Counted from the stretch's first letter, positions 9,149-19,893 are shown. The stretch: DNA of 25,847 nucleotides from Entrophospora sp. SA101 (GCA_958430865.1 CAUDNR010000715.1:1-25847); one strand, 5' to 3'. Program-made: numbers and translations. Notes: a model not told the origin generated them from the letters alone.

Positions 9149-10970
9149 AAAAAATTTGTTTTACAAGAATCTTTATAATTAATTAATTATTACTACTTTA
9201 TATATAATATGTAATCACTTAAAATGAAATTACTCCGTCAGACACAGCTTTGTTAAATAAATGATATAGGAGATATTCATTATGAAAATCTTCTTCTATA
9301 TATTAATTTAAAAAAATTATAAACGTTGTATATTTTTCATTAATTTCTATGTCTACTACCTATAAACGCAATGTATTACTATAACTATCGAGAAAGCCAT
9401 AACCCTTTAATTAGCGAATGAAAACGGCCCGACATTTCCTTGGTTGAAAAAAATATCGAAATAATTTCCAAACTTGGTTAGTATACTCCGCTCTTTATCA
9501 GTCGTTCATTAAAATCTCGGACGTTGTTTGGAATAAAAAACCTATCATTGACAGCGAGCGACGTTCTTGCTTATAGGTATGATTTTCGTCTTCTGCTACC
9601 TTTTCCACCTGCCTTTTTGCGATATTCAGTTTTTATCATAGACAGAAGTTGAATGAACTGTTACACGGTCGTAAAAAAAATAAATAATAATAAAAATAAT
9701 TGGTTTCATCGTATTGTATTCATTATTTTTTTGGAAAAGAAAAAACGATCAATTCTCATTTTTATATTTATTAGTACGTGAATTTGTGTATGTGTGCACT
9801 CTTATCTTATTATTATCTTCTCTCTAGTTACGAAGATAAAGTAGAATGATAAAATACCAATTTGTTATTTATTATTGTTATTAAAAAGAATTTTTTTTTT
9901 ATCTGAAAAATTACCAAATTGAGTTAATTTTACATTATAAATTAAATTAAGAAAGAAAGAATGCATTATTTATTATCATAATTCATTGTTGGTTGCCGTT
10001 AATTAACTATTAATTAAAAAGTTTTATTACGTCTTTTAAAAATGAACAACAAATGCCAATTGTTTACTGTTACCTAATTTTCATATAATAGTAATAACAA
10101 ACTATTTTCTAAACATTTAAAAAGCTAGTACTAAAACGGTATACCATATATACCTTTTTATATTTTTTACCAATTAATCCTCCTCGCATGATTTTTAATA
10201 CTAATACAGGTACATAACACCATAACCATTACCGCACCCGTCATCACGTAATCATCATAACCGTTTGTTATTCATCAAACAAAATTAAATTTTGAAACAA
10301 ATTATTTTTATTAAATACAATAATTACACGAATGCTATAATAATAAGACAAATGTTAAAGGAAAAATATTAATATTTACCAATTTCCTTTTATTGACTGT
10401 GTGCATCAAATAAATCAAAAACATAAATCCGAATTTCGTTTTTTTTCTTTTGTTTTTTTTTATATCTTTTCCTTTCTAAAAAAACCACCACCGCCACTAC
10501 TACCTAAATTTCCCACTAAACACTTTAATCCTCACTTTCATTTATCTACCAACTATTATTACTGCCATTGCATAAAGACTACTTTTACGAGCTTTGTATA
10601 GCAAAAAATTTATATCATCACTAATATCATTTATATAATACACGCACACTAGTTTTCTTCTTCTTGCCGCTGGTTTTTTTTGAACTGTGTTCAAACGGCG
10701 ATTATTTACGCAACTATTAATTATTTCTTCATCAAAAGAAAATTTTAAAGAATCCGCATCTTCGGATAATTGTAATAACAATACAACAACAGCAGCAGCA
10801 GCAGCAGCAACAACAACAACGAGAAGAAGAGCGTAGAAGATATTTAATTTGTAGAGCACAATTAAATATAATGTTTTTTAAATAGTTTAATTTGAAATTT
10901 ATTTGTCTATTTGCTATTATCATTATCAATATCAATAATAATTTATTCACAAAGAAAAAAACATTTAGGA
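9149..10970. other. Intergenic region between MED16 and the surface-protein gene
   Basis: No convincing protein. 9410-9640 is clearly less AT-rich than its surroundings (for example ACGGCCCGACATTTCC and GACAGCGAGCGACGTTC) and may be the promoter or leader of the downstream gene; a possible leader-intron donor is CTTATAG|GTATGA near 9577. Pyrimidine-rich tracts occur near 10436-10480. A CAG/CAA repeat lies near 10785-10820. Homology to copy C ends at 10529, so the last ~440 bp before the ATG are single-copy. Confidence 0.5.
10785..10820 (+). repeat. CAG/CAA trinucleotide repeat
   Basis: About seven CAG units flanked by CAA units, 150-190 bp upstream of the ATG at 10971. On the plus strand it is probably leader. 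Reading it as a poly-Ala, poly-Gln or poly-Cys protein has no support from a surrounding gene. Confidence 0.75.
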
Positions 10971-11951
10971 ATGAAAAGTTTCCAACTCAAGAACTTGCAT
11001 TTGATATGTTTTATGCATATATTTTTATTAATCGTTGCAAGCAAATCTACTTCGTCAACAAAAACACCCAGTGACAAAGATGATATAACATATAATTTGA
11101 GCATTTGGGAACCCCAATCAACGCCAACGCCAACGCCAACACCAACACCAACACCAACACCAACACCAACAAAACCAAAACCAAAACCAAAAGAAAAAAG
11201 CCCTAAACCTACAATAACGCCTCCAGCTGATGATATAATTACTACAACAAAGCCGCAGAAGGATTCAACATCAACGCCAACACCAACATCAACATCAACA
11301 TCAACAACATCAACATCGCCATCACCAACAACACCACCTTCAGCAAATATCGACAATAATCCAGCCACTTCATCTGATATGATCGATAGCGATAACAATA
11401 AAAGAAATGGCTCAAATATTGGTCTAATAATAGGAATAACTATTGCAATAATTATAATTGGCATTTGTGCATTTGCTGGATTTTTGTGGCGTCGTAGAAG
11501 ATTAAGACGTTTCTCAAGAGTTACAGTAAGCTTTTCGAAAATAAATTAAATAATAAATTATTATTATTATTATTATTATTTATATTAAAAAACAACATTT
11601 ATTTTCTTCTTGTAGCCTATGGAAAGTTGGAAAATACTTAATGATCCGTCCACAGATTTTAGAAGATCATCAAGGATGCCAATGACGACAAATTATTCGC
11701 CTTCACAGCCATCAAAAACTTTTCGATCAAATCAAGAATTTCCAAGAGCGAAAAGATTAGTATATGATAGAGAAACTACATTACCGAAAATTCGACGATC
11801 TAATGATACATGGGAACAATATTTAAGTATGGTTATTCAGAGGCCGGAGCAACTTGCTAATAATGATAATTATAATAGTAATTATAACAGTGGTCATAGT
11901 AGTGATTATAACACTGGTTATAGTATTAATAATGGTTATATATATAAGTAA
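10971..11951 (+). CDS. Thr/Pro-rich single-pass membrane protein (mucin-like surface protein)
   Basis: Two exons (10971-11525, 11616-11951) join in phase 0 to 296 aa; the donor is ACA|GTAAGC and the acceptor TTGTAG|CCT. Residues 1-24 form a likely signal peptide (LICFMHIFLLIVA core), which is why this ATG was preferred to in-frame ones further 5'. Residues 50-67 are Thr-Pro repeats, 68-80 Lys-Pro repeats, and 98-124 Ser/Thr/Pro-rich: a likely O-mannosylated stalk. N-glycosylation sequons are at N42 and N146. Residues 149-173 form one membrane helix (IGLIIGITIAIIIIGICAFA), followed by RRRRLRR, which fits a cytoplasmic tail. The 120-residue tail ends in an Asn/Tyr/Ser-rich part (NYNSNYNSGHSSDYNTGY). 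The build resembles fungal wall-stress sensors (Wsc/Mid2 type), but there is no WSC domain and no homology is claimed. Confidence 0.8.
11117..11170 (+). repeat. CCAACR hexamer minisatellite coding Thr-Pro
   Basis: Nine tandem hexamers (CCAACG, then CCAACA) encode the Thr-Pro array. Each unit adds two residues, so unit gain or loss keeps the frame. A second, less regular ACATCA/CCAACA tract lies at about 11265-11335. Confidence 0.9.
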
Positions 11952-12957
11952 AGGGCAAAGTGAAAATAATCTCATTATCATTTATTCATTCATATTCATT
12001 CTGTACAATCTAATTAATATATATTAATGATTTCATTTTTACAACGAATATAATAATTTTTCAGTGTTTTATGCAACCTTTTTTGTAAAATGAACTAATT
12101 GGATGGCTTCATCTTACATTGTTAAGAACGCGTACAATTTAGGTACATACACCATTTAGAACAGCATGGTGACTGTGATTTTTTTGTCTATGCCAATTAC
12201 AGTCTTTTCTTCCCTTCATAACTAGATCAACACTATCGCGAATATATTTTGATGATATGTCTTTTACAAAATAAAGGTTCATGATTTCATATAAGATGAT
12301 TTTGCCCGTGTAATTAATTGATCTCCAAATATACGCGACTTTGACATTTATGAAAAGATGGTATTAACATTATCTGTATTTTATTCATTATGGTTTTTTT
12401 ATTTGCTAATTCAATGACTCTTCAAGTGCACTTGTCTTTGAATCCAATCTCAACTTTTGATTACCTCCTATTTTTCATTCCCATTAAAGCTTTACCTTTA
12501 GGTAATTTTCTTTTATCCTATTAGAAATTCTGCACCATTTCGGTTCTCCAACCGTGTATAAGTGCTGCCAGATTGCTTGAACAAATTGCCGAATCTTTTG
12601 CTCTGAAATTTCTGCCGGAAAGCGATTTACAGCTTCATTATAGTTTTACACATTATTATTATAATATTTGTTATCTTCATCTTTTAAGTGTATTATTTGT
12701 TTGGAAGAGACTATTTTACAGCATTTGGAGGTGGTGGATTGCCAACAAAGTGAATTTAACGGAGCTAAATCTAATATCACAAGTTGAACATGCTTCAAGA
12801 TGAAATATATCATGTCAACTAATAAATCTTAAACCCTATAATCGTAAATAATTATTATTTAGACATAGAAATTAAGAATATTTCTTTTCCTCCTAGATAA
12901 AATCATGTTGCACAGTGCTTTCCGACAAATTCAACAAATTTTATTAACATTAAACAT
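11952..12957. other. Intergenic region with decayed coding traces
   Basis: On the minus strand two short open stretches look coding-like. About 12645-12490 contains YNEAVNRFPAEISEQKIRQF and QAIWQHLYTVGEPKWCR. About 12245-12150 contains DSVDLVMKGRKDCNWHRQ. They have no start and no convincing splice joins, and stops fall between them. This suggests a degraded gene or transposon. I do not recognise the family. The first 150 bp are probably the 3' flank of the surface-protein gene. Confidence 0.3.
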
Positions 12958-14503
12958 TCAAAAAAACATTGTATTATGAATTACAAATCCCTCAATTTGT
13001 CTATTATTATTATCGTTTTTGCCTAATTGCCAAATATACTTATCTAAACCCTTCAAACTAATTTCCTGTCTACCTAATGATCTAGCATGTCTTAAAATGA
13101 TCTCACATGAATCAATAGCTGCTGCACGTAAACAATATATTTCTTGTATGTTAGGATTCTCTTTATTATTTTCTTCAAAAAATTTTTTGAAATGAGATGG
13201 TAAATTCATTATATTAGCATGATAAAGTATTGCTGGAACCACATTATTGCCATCAATTGTAAGTTCATTGATATCTTCAAAATCAAAAACAGATGTTTTG
13301 TTATTATTTTGAAATCGATGGTAGAGACTTGAAGCAAGGAATTGTGCTTTTTTGAAAACATATACAGCTAAAAAAATTTTTATACAATGAATATTAAAAT
13401 TTAATTGAATTTTGAAATAATAAATAAAATGAAATCTTACGTTGATCATTGATCATTGCCATGTCTCTAAACGTAGGAAAAGCTTTGACCAGCTAAAACA
13501 TAATTACACTTTTTTTTTAAAAAAAAAAAGAAATATAGTATAAACACATAAAAAAGAATCATATCTGTTTACCTTTTCTACCATTTTAGCAGCTTTGGGT
13601 TTTTCTCCACCTCTTTCTGGTTTAGATGCATCGATTAAAAACATAGCAAAATCTTTATATCCACTGTCTTCTAGTATTTTCCCTGTATCATTCAGAACCC
13701 AAGTAATGATTTCTGCAAAAACTCGAGATTTTGATGGTTGTGATATTGTAATAGCTTGAATTGTTTTATGTGGCACATCAATTTGTAAAGGTATTTGGAA
13801 CAATGAAGATACTTCTGAAAGTTTTATGGATCGTAATGCATGCGAACTCAAAGATTGTGATGTTATATGAAGGGACATGATTCCATATCTTATAGTGTCA
13901 AAAGCACCCTTAAATATCACAGACGTATATGTATTATTACACATCAGAGATGTCATTAATAATAATAATAATAATAATTACTATTATTATCATAATCAAT
14001 ATCATACATACACGTCCACATTCTTCGTGTAATTCTTGACGATATCCACTTCCAAAATTTAATAATCCAAACAAACCAATTATATTCAATTCTTGTTCTA
14101 GAGTATCAAATCTTAAAGGCATCTACAATGTTGAAATTAAAAAGGGCCTATCTTAATTGTTTAATAGAAGTTATATATAAATAAATAAAATATTTATGTA
14201 TTTTTACATTTAATAAACCATTGTTTTCGGATAATTTATTATAGTGGTTTGAATCTATCTTCTGAATAAAGTTTATAACCGCTTCTTCATTTACCTATAT
14301 GTGTATGTATGTATATATATGTGTGTGTTTGAATATTCCTTTTTTTAAAAAATTGTAAATAAATAATTAAATGTGTGTATATATACTTTTATGTCATTTT
14401 TTTTTGTAAGATCATGACATGAGGTTCGTACGGCTTGAATATAATTGCCTTGTGGGAAGGGAACCTTATTGTCTATAAATAATAATTGATTAATATTTGA
14501 CAT
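12958..14503 (-). CDS. Queuosine-salvage family protein (PF10343/DUF2419-like)
   Basis: Six exons on the minus strand (14503-14387, 14294-14208, 14122-14012, 13908-13573, 13492-13441, 13367-12958) join in frame to 370 aa. Motifs, in order: VNEEAVINFIQKID (from residue 40); MPLRFDTLEQELNIIGL, then LLNFGSGYR at 88-96; GRGAFDTIRYGI; AFPTFRDM; PVYVFKKAQFLASSLYHRF (235-253); NELTIDGNNVVPAILYHA; YCLRAAAIDSCEIILRHA; C-terminal NTMFF. From memory this order fits the fungal branch of the queuosine-salvage fold, whose studied members (human C9orf64/QNG1) release queuine from queuosine 5'-phosphate so that it can be put into tRNA. Whether this branch has the same activity is inference. The start was chosen as the ATG just upstream of conserved text; an earlier in-frame TTG region is less likely. 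The N gap lies about 100 bp upstream. Confidence 0.65.
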
Positions 14504-15299
14504 TTTTTTTCGTAAATAAAGAATAGCCAACACGGAATTATTAAAAAGGAAAAGGATCGTCGGTAAACTCTAATTTTGTCATAATAAAATAATTTGATTN
14601 NNNNNNNNNTAAACATTATTGATTGGTGATTTTTTTACATTTTTGCCCCACCGATCACACAAAAATTCTCTCATTCATTCACGGATTGTCAATTAAATAT
14701 TAAGAAAATGGGGTGAAAATTTTGGCCAACTTATCGAGTAAACCAACTTATTGAGTTTACATATGTAGAAAGAAAATTCAAGACAAATTTTTTTTTAGAT
14801 TAATAGACTCCTTTTTAAAGCTGAATTGAATGGTGGTGGATTTTTAAAATCCAATGTGTGGATCACATAATATTTCAAAAATTTTAACTTTTGAGTACAG
14901 ATAATCTGTGCTGTATAATAATTTTAAAGGTATTAATTAGTATGGGGGAATTTCTAGGAATATATGGTTAGAGAAGGATCTCCCTGACCAAATTTGAGGT
15001 TTTGCAGGGATTGTCACTCATAAAAAATTTATTGTTGGAATAATTTATAGTTATAAATTTAAACAATCTAGCAAGATACTATATGTTTTATTGAAAGACA
15101 TAAACCTTTCATAGCATTGGCTTTGTTTATTGACTGATTATTTTTTATATACTAATTTAATCTAATTATGATTATTTATTCTTTAGTTCCAATAAAATAT
15201 TCTCTTCTAATATAATCATTGTGTTTTTTCATGTGTAACTTTTTTTAATTGATAAAAAATGATTCTAAATCAAATAATTTGTAATGTTATTTTAGTTAA
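14504..15299. other. Intergenic region with assembly gap and repeat traces
   Basis: Apart from the gap at 14600-14609 there is no gene. 14726-14760 holds a direct repeat, CCAACTTATCGAGTAAA then CCAACTTATTGAGTTTA, which also forms the inverted pair GTAAAC/GTTTAC. It looks like the end of an old transposon, but no partner end was found. The part next to 15299 is presumably the 3' flank of the SUMO ligase gene. Confidence 0.5.
14600..14609. other. Assembly gap (10 N)
   Basis: Ten Ns, a common placeholder for a gap of unknown size. Order and distance of the two halves of the window, including copies B and C, depend on this join. Confidence 1.
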
Positions 15300-17934
15300 T
15301 TAATTATGAATATCTTGACAATTATAACTAATACAATTTCCATTTGGATCAATAGTGACCTGGCCATTATTATCCATAGTAGTGACACTACCATTACAAT
15401 CCACAGTAATAGTGTTATTAAAATTATTTAAAGTACTATTAGTTCTAATGATATTATTAATTAAATTTTGATTAATATTAATGGATTTAGCATCAGCAGC
15501 CTTTTCAATTTCAGTAGCCATTGTTTGAATATCTTTAACATTGCTCTCTTCCTTTTCATCATCATCATCATCACTATTTTGTGTTAGATCAATAAAATTT
15601 AATTCATTCTCCATATTTGAATTATTTTTATTTATAACACCACAATTGTTTTCCTCGCCTTCACCATCACTTGAATCTACAATGAAAATATTATTTTCTA
15701 TCTTTCTTTTTTTATTTGGAGAATGTTTATTAAATGTATCATCAGATTCATCAATATCGTGAAGTTTATAGGCTTTTTTACATTCTGACCAATTGCCATT
15801 TGAATCAATTACAATTGTTTCTTGATCTTCAGTAGTTTTTGCTAGAATTTCATTAAAATAGCTAATGAATAGAATAATAGATTAATATTTATATATTTTA
15901 TAATTTAATAATTGATTAATTAATTGATTGATATTAATTACCCATCAATCACAATTTCCTCCCAAGAGTTTAGTGGTTTGTTACAAACTGGACATGTCCA
16001 TGTAGGAAGTTGCTCATTCATTCTAAAAAACAAAAGGGCATCAAAACATTGTATATGGTTACAATGAATTGACCTACAAGGTATGCTTATTCTACATTGT
16101 CCCAACTGATAATAATAATGATGATGATAAGAGATTCAATATTAATTTAGGAGGTTTGTTTTGAAAAAAAATAAAATAAAAAAAAAATAAACATTAATAA
16201 TAATTCTACCGGATCTTTTAATGAGATAATACTTGAGGTTGCAACTACATCGGAATCTTGAATTTGTTTTTTAACTTTTCAATAGTTGAATAAATAGTAA
16301 TTATTATTAATAATGAGCAAAAAAAGATATGCATTATTAAAAACAATTGAAATATTGAATTTACTTTTTTCTAAAACAGCTTCTTTTTCAATGTATTTTC
16401 CATTCTTAATCTTATCAACAATTTCTTCAACTAAGATAGTTTTAATCAACAATACAATTATCAAGTATTTCTAATAATAATATAATATCACAAGTATGAT
16501 TAGACCATAATATAATTTGAATATAAATATAATTTACTATTGGCAAAATTTACCTTTGAAGTAGCTGCAAATCCAAAATGGACTTGATTTACATGTGCTG
16601 AAGTTACTTTGCATAAATCTGTGATGTCTCGAGGGGGTTGTGCATCTGATCTGCTCTTTCTCTAATTTTATTAATTAATGTATTAAATTAATCGATTAAT
16701 TAATAATATAAACAAAAAAATAAATATTTATGATATTTACATAAGGTGACATTTTATGATTGACTCTAACTTCACAAGAATCAGGGAATTCAACCAATGA
16801 TTCATTTTGTATATTTTGTAAATTTTGTTCAGCAGAGCAACAAAATAAGTTTATCTTATATCTGGGACTAATCATAAATGAATAAATATATAATTAATCA
16901 ATTAAAGCAATGAAATAAGTTGTGATTAATCAAGTGTAAATACTCACCTTGACTTTAATTTTCCAACTTGATTAGAATTGAGAACAAAATCCAAAAGAAC
17001 AATCTCATTAGAACTTGTAACTATTAATTTAAAATAAGTATTATTTTTGAAAGTAAATTAGATATCAATCATAATAATAAATCTAATAATAATAATTTAT
17101 TTAAAGATTTACCAGAACATATTTTTGGTAGTGATAATCTTTCAATAATGTTATAAAATGGAGATGATTTAAATCTTAAATCATTGTTTGAATACAATCC
17201 TAGTAATATATGATTGTTAAGAATTAACTGATTGATTGATTGATTGATTTTATTGATTGATTAATTAAGGTTTGATCTCTTTAAGTAGAATAAAATAAAA
17301 ACCTGCAAGATTGTTATTTATATTGATGTTATCACTGATCTTTCTAAAAGATATTATAAAAATATATATTAAAATGTCAGTAAATAGTATATATGTGTGT
17401 GTATCTTTAAATTAAAGAAAAAAATAATAATGATTATTTTTACTTTGTATTAGTATTACGGGACCATTTTGATAAAACAATTTCAAGCGCCTGATTTGCT
17501 CTGGTGGTATCTTTTGAGATTGACCCCAAGTATGATACTAAGTTATTATTTATAACTGACTTTTTATAACTTTTTGCAATTTTGATGTTTGCATTTAAAT
17601 GTGAATTTAACCTTTTCGCGTGATATAACAATTCATCCTTTTTCATCTTACCAATAACCTTTAATGCTTGCTATATTATAAATAATATATATAGTAAATA
17701 AAAATAACCATTATTGGTACAATCGTAATTATATTATATTATTTGTAACCAGTTCATTGTTTTATTAAATAAAGTGTATTTTACGTGAAATACATAATTC
17801 TACTTCAAAAATGGAGGTTTTCAGAACAATTTTCATTTGAAAATTAATAGTTACTTGCAATAAAATGACGCATAATTTCACCAAAATATTTACAAAAAAT
17901 ATAATTAACTAACCTCATATTTTTTATTTAACAT
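15300..17934 (-). CDS. PIAS/Siz-type SUMO E3 ligase (SP-RING)
   Basis: Eleven minus-strand exons (17934-17914, 17670-17444, 17343-17303, 17199-17113, 17020-16948, 16867-16741, 16661-16554, 16470-16365, 16274-16210, 16105-15942, 15861-15300) join in frame to 526 aa. It should pass SUMO from Ubc9 to nuclear proteins. The N-terminus (ALKVIGKMKKDELLYHAKRL) is SAP-like. A PINIT domain spans about residues 97-228 (LRFKSSPFYNIIERLSLPKI ... VRVNHKMSPY ... PPRDITDLC). The SP-RING follows DSDVVATSSIISLKDP, with ligand candidates C300, H302, C323, C326 (CRSIHCNHIQCFDA ... PTWTCPVC). The first Cys of the usual SLxCPLG is Asp here. After it come a basic NLS-like PNKKRK (388-393) and two acidic-flanked SUMO-interacting motifs, IFIV (398-401) and FIDL (429-432). 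The 7-codon first exon and 238-nt intron 1 are the least certain part; M at 17646 is the alternative start. Confidence 0.87.
17229..17262. repeat. GATT microsatellite in SUMO ligase intron 3
   Basis: Tandem ATTG/GATT units, upstream of the exon 4 acceptor on the minus strand. Confidence 0.85.
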
Positions 17935-18457
17935 TTTTCATTCATTTATTTTTTTTTTATTTTTATTTTAATAAGTTTTGAAGCTTTCTTTTTAATACGT
18001 GTTTAAAAATTCGACCAATTAAATTTGCACAAAAAAAATAAACAATCGAAAGATCTATATTGTAGATTTTTTTGAACATAAAATTTTTTTATATACAAAA
18101 AATCGAAAAAGTAAAACCATTGTTTTGAAGTACGTGTATATTATAATGTATTCATATGCCAATTTTGAATGGTGGATAAATCTAGAGTTTGAAATTTTTA
18201 TATTAAAATTTCTTACATATATTGATCAGTGAAAAATCCATACATATGATGTTGAAATTTGTTCTCATATATATATATCTTTTTACTTCTCTTTATCGCG
18301 TCTTATTCCAATTATCAGTTTCTGGTTATCCCAAATATCATGGCAAGTTCATGGTACATTTATTTTGACAAAACAGCCATTGAATATTGGGTCATTTTCA
18401 GTTCTATAAGAAATGGGTCAGCAATAATAAAGGGAATCCAATGAAAAAAGCTTCCAT

Positions 18458-18530
18458 ATGATTATGACTACATGTTCAGATGATAAACAGATTAGGGAAG
18501 CCGAAAGCTTCTTGGCTGCTGTTAAAGAAA
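18458..18530 (+). pseudogene. Orphan exon-like fragment
   Basis: From an ATG the frame reads MIMTTCSDDKQIREAESFLA and then AVKE, ending at a possible donor (AAAGAAA|GTATCT). Composition is coding-like, and the SDxxIREAExFLxxxKE pattern recalls the first helix of importin-beta family proteins. It is too short to prove that. No continuation follows: the hairpin repeat and copy C come next. It may be a gene start cut off by insertion, or chance. Confidence 0.2.
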
Positions 18531-18580
18531 GTATCTTTTCATTTTTTTTTTGAGTTTTTTAGTACTACTGTATCAAGATA

Positions 18581-18703
18581 AGGGTTTCTATATGACAAAA
18601 TTTCATGTCATTCTATAACAAGGAGCTGTAACTGCTTGTTATTCCTTTGATGAGCTGTTTTCTTGTTATAGTCACTGATTTTTTATTGGTGAGTAGAAAC
18701 CCT
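18581..18703. mobile_element. Small inverted-repeat (hairpin) element
   Basis: Outer arms AGGGTTTCTA (18581-18590) and TAGAAACCCT (18694-18703) are perfect inverted repeats. An inner pair, CTATAACAAG (18613-18622) and CTTGTTATAG (18662-18671), is also perfect. No clear target duplication is seen, so its status as a transposon is tentative. Confidence 0.4.
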
Positions 18704-18777
18704 AAATGCTTGTTAAAACATCTACAACTAATGATGGGAATTTTTAACCTACACTTAATAACTCCAAGTTATTAATA

Positions 18778-19487
18778 TAGTGCAAGTCACTTAGTTGCTG
18801 AACTTTTTATTGGCTGTGTAGATCCTTGATCTCCTCCAAAAATGGAAATGTATGACCAAAAAAACAAATCATAGAATTAAAGCTAAGACCTTTCCCTACA
18901 ATCCAATGATTTCATTTCATTGATATGTAACGTTACCATAGAGGAACGATGCATCAAAGTTCACGAATTTACCATGTTAACCCCCCAAATGGCGTGTTAC
19001 GCGAAAAAAATATATATTAAAAATGAACAAATTGGAAGAATTGAAATTTTCGAATTTTTTATGGCTGATCTTTATCACGTGATAATAATAATAATGAATG
19101 CATGCCATGCTATGCAATATCAAAATTTTATCTATTTTAGCATCATGTTGACATTAAAATTAAGTTGGTTTGGATTGTGTCTTCATTACAAAGAGCAAAA
19201 ATCACATCACTTTGATCAAGACAATAGTTTATTATTAAACTTGAAACATATAAAACAATCATTCCACATTTTTATGTAAAAACATTCTCTTGGACCATTC
19301 TAAGTCTTCATAAATATTCTTTGGTGTCATATACATATTCTCAAAATATATTTGGATAAAATTCTGCCCTTGACAATCTTCAAAAAACACGTGACTGTAA
19401 ATTTTTTATTGCATTTCTGATTGGAATATTTTTCCTCAAAATTGGCATCATGGCACAAAAAGTTCAGTGACTAAGTGACTTGCACCA
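18778..19487 (+). mobile_element. MITE-like element with ~31-bp TIRs, copy C
   Basis: Same element as 1288-1997, 710 bp, with TA outside both ends (18776-18777, 19488-19489). The left TIR carries TTGCTG where the right TIR predicts TCACTG, so it has three mismatches in all and is the most diverged of the three. Confidence 0.8.
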
Positions 19488-19754
19488 TATGAGCAAGAAT
19501 TTCCCCAAGAACAGTGTGTTTATTAACACATAAAAGAAAGAAAATTTGCTGTGTTACTGTCTTTTTCTAAATTCCATAATTTTGCAAATTAATTTCTTTT
19601 TGTGTTCTGTTTGGTTTTGGTACAATCAACATTTTCACCTAATTAAGCGAATTTTGAGTCATATTCTGTTTATTAAAAGAGTTCTTTGCAATAATATTGT
19701 AGCAATGAGCTTCTACTCTCCAATTTTTTTTTATTTGAAAAACAGTTCATTATA

Positions 19755-19893
19755 TACATGAAGTCAAAACTGTTTCAACCATTTGCAGATCTGGTTGAAA
19801 TAGGGTTGAAATAAGGTCAAAACTGATTTTTACTATGTAGTTGCCTCAAGTTGGAACATTTTGACTTTGGGGTTTTAATTTCGACTTCATGTA
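19755..19893. mobile_element. Second, 139-bp TA-flanked MITE, copy C
   Basis: Identical by eye to 2265-2403. Confidence 0.6.

Larger units (their letters stand above)
3541..10529 (+). repeat. Duplicated segment, copy B (6,989 bp)
   Basis: This matches copy C (18778-25773) in direct orientation, 15,240 bp away up to the AT microsatellite and 15,244 bp after it. I found only these differences: TIR bases near 3559-3560 and a net 3-bp change near 3572; G at 6416 versus T at 21656; and (AT)n at 7127-7162, 4 bp longer in C. It holds the MITE, the second MITE, the minus-strand relic, all of MED16, and 1,381 bp downstream. Confidence 0.95.
17935..18777. other. Intergenic region between SUMO ligase and copy C
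   Basis: The first ~300 bp (AT-rich, pyrimidine tracts) are presumably the SUMO ligase promoter. A short plus-strand exon-like stretch is at 18458-18530 and a hairpin repeat at 18581-18703 (separate entries). Otherwise nothing is seen before the TA at 18776-18777. Confidence 0.5.

Noticed and set aside
10542..10950. Minus-strand frames with poly-Ala/Val and poly-Cys runs
   Set aside because: They are antisense readings of the CAG/CAA repeat with no other coding evidence.
10943..11464. 173-codon minus-strand frame of Val/Gly/Asp repeats
   Set aside because: It is the reverse shadow of the Thr-Pro minisatellite; the plus strand has signal peptide, stalk, membrane helix and clean splicing.
12573..12803. 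76-codon plus-strand frame starting LEQIAESFALKFLPESD
   Set aside because: The minus strand of the same stretch reads as better coding text (EAVNRFPAEISEQK); neither has a gene structure, so only the minus-strand trace is mentioned.
15541..15762. 73-codon plus-strand Ser/Phe-rich frame
   Set aside because: Antisense shadow of the acidic tail of the SUMO ligase.
18259..18444. 61-codon plus-strand frame
   Set aside because: Tyr/Ile/Phe-rich with no domain and no splice signals; typical random frame in AT-rich DNA.
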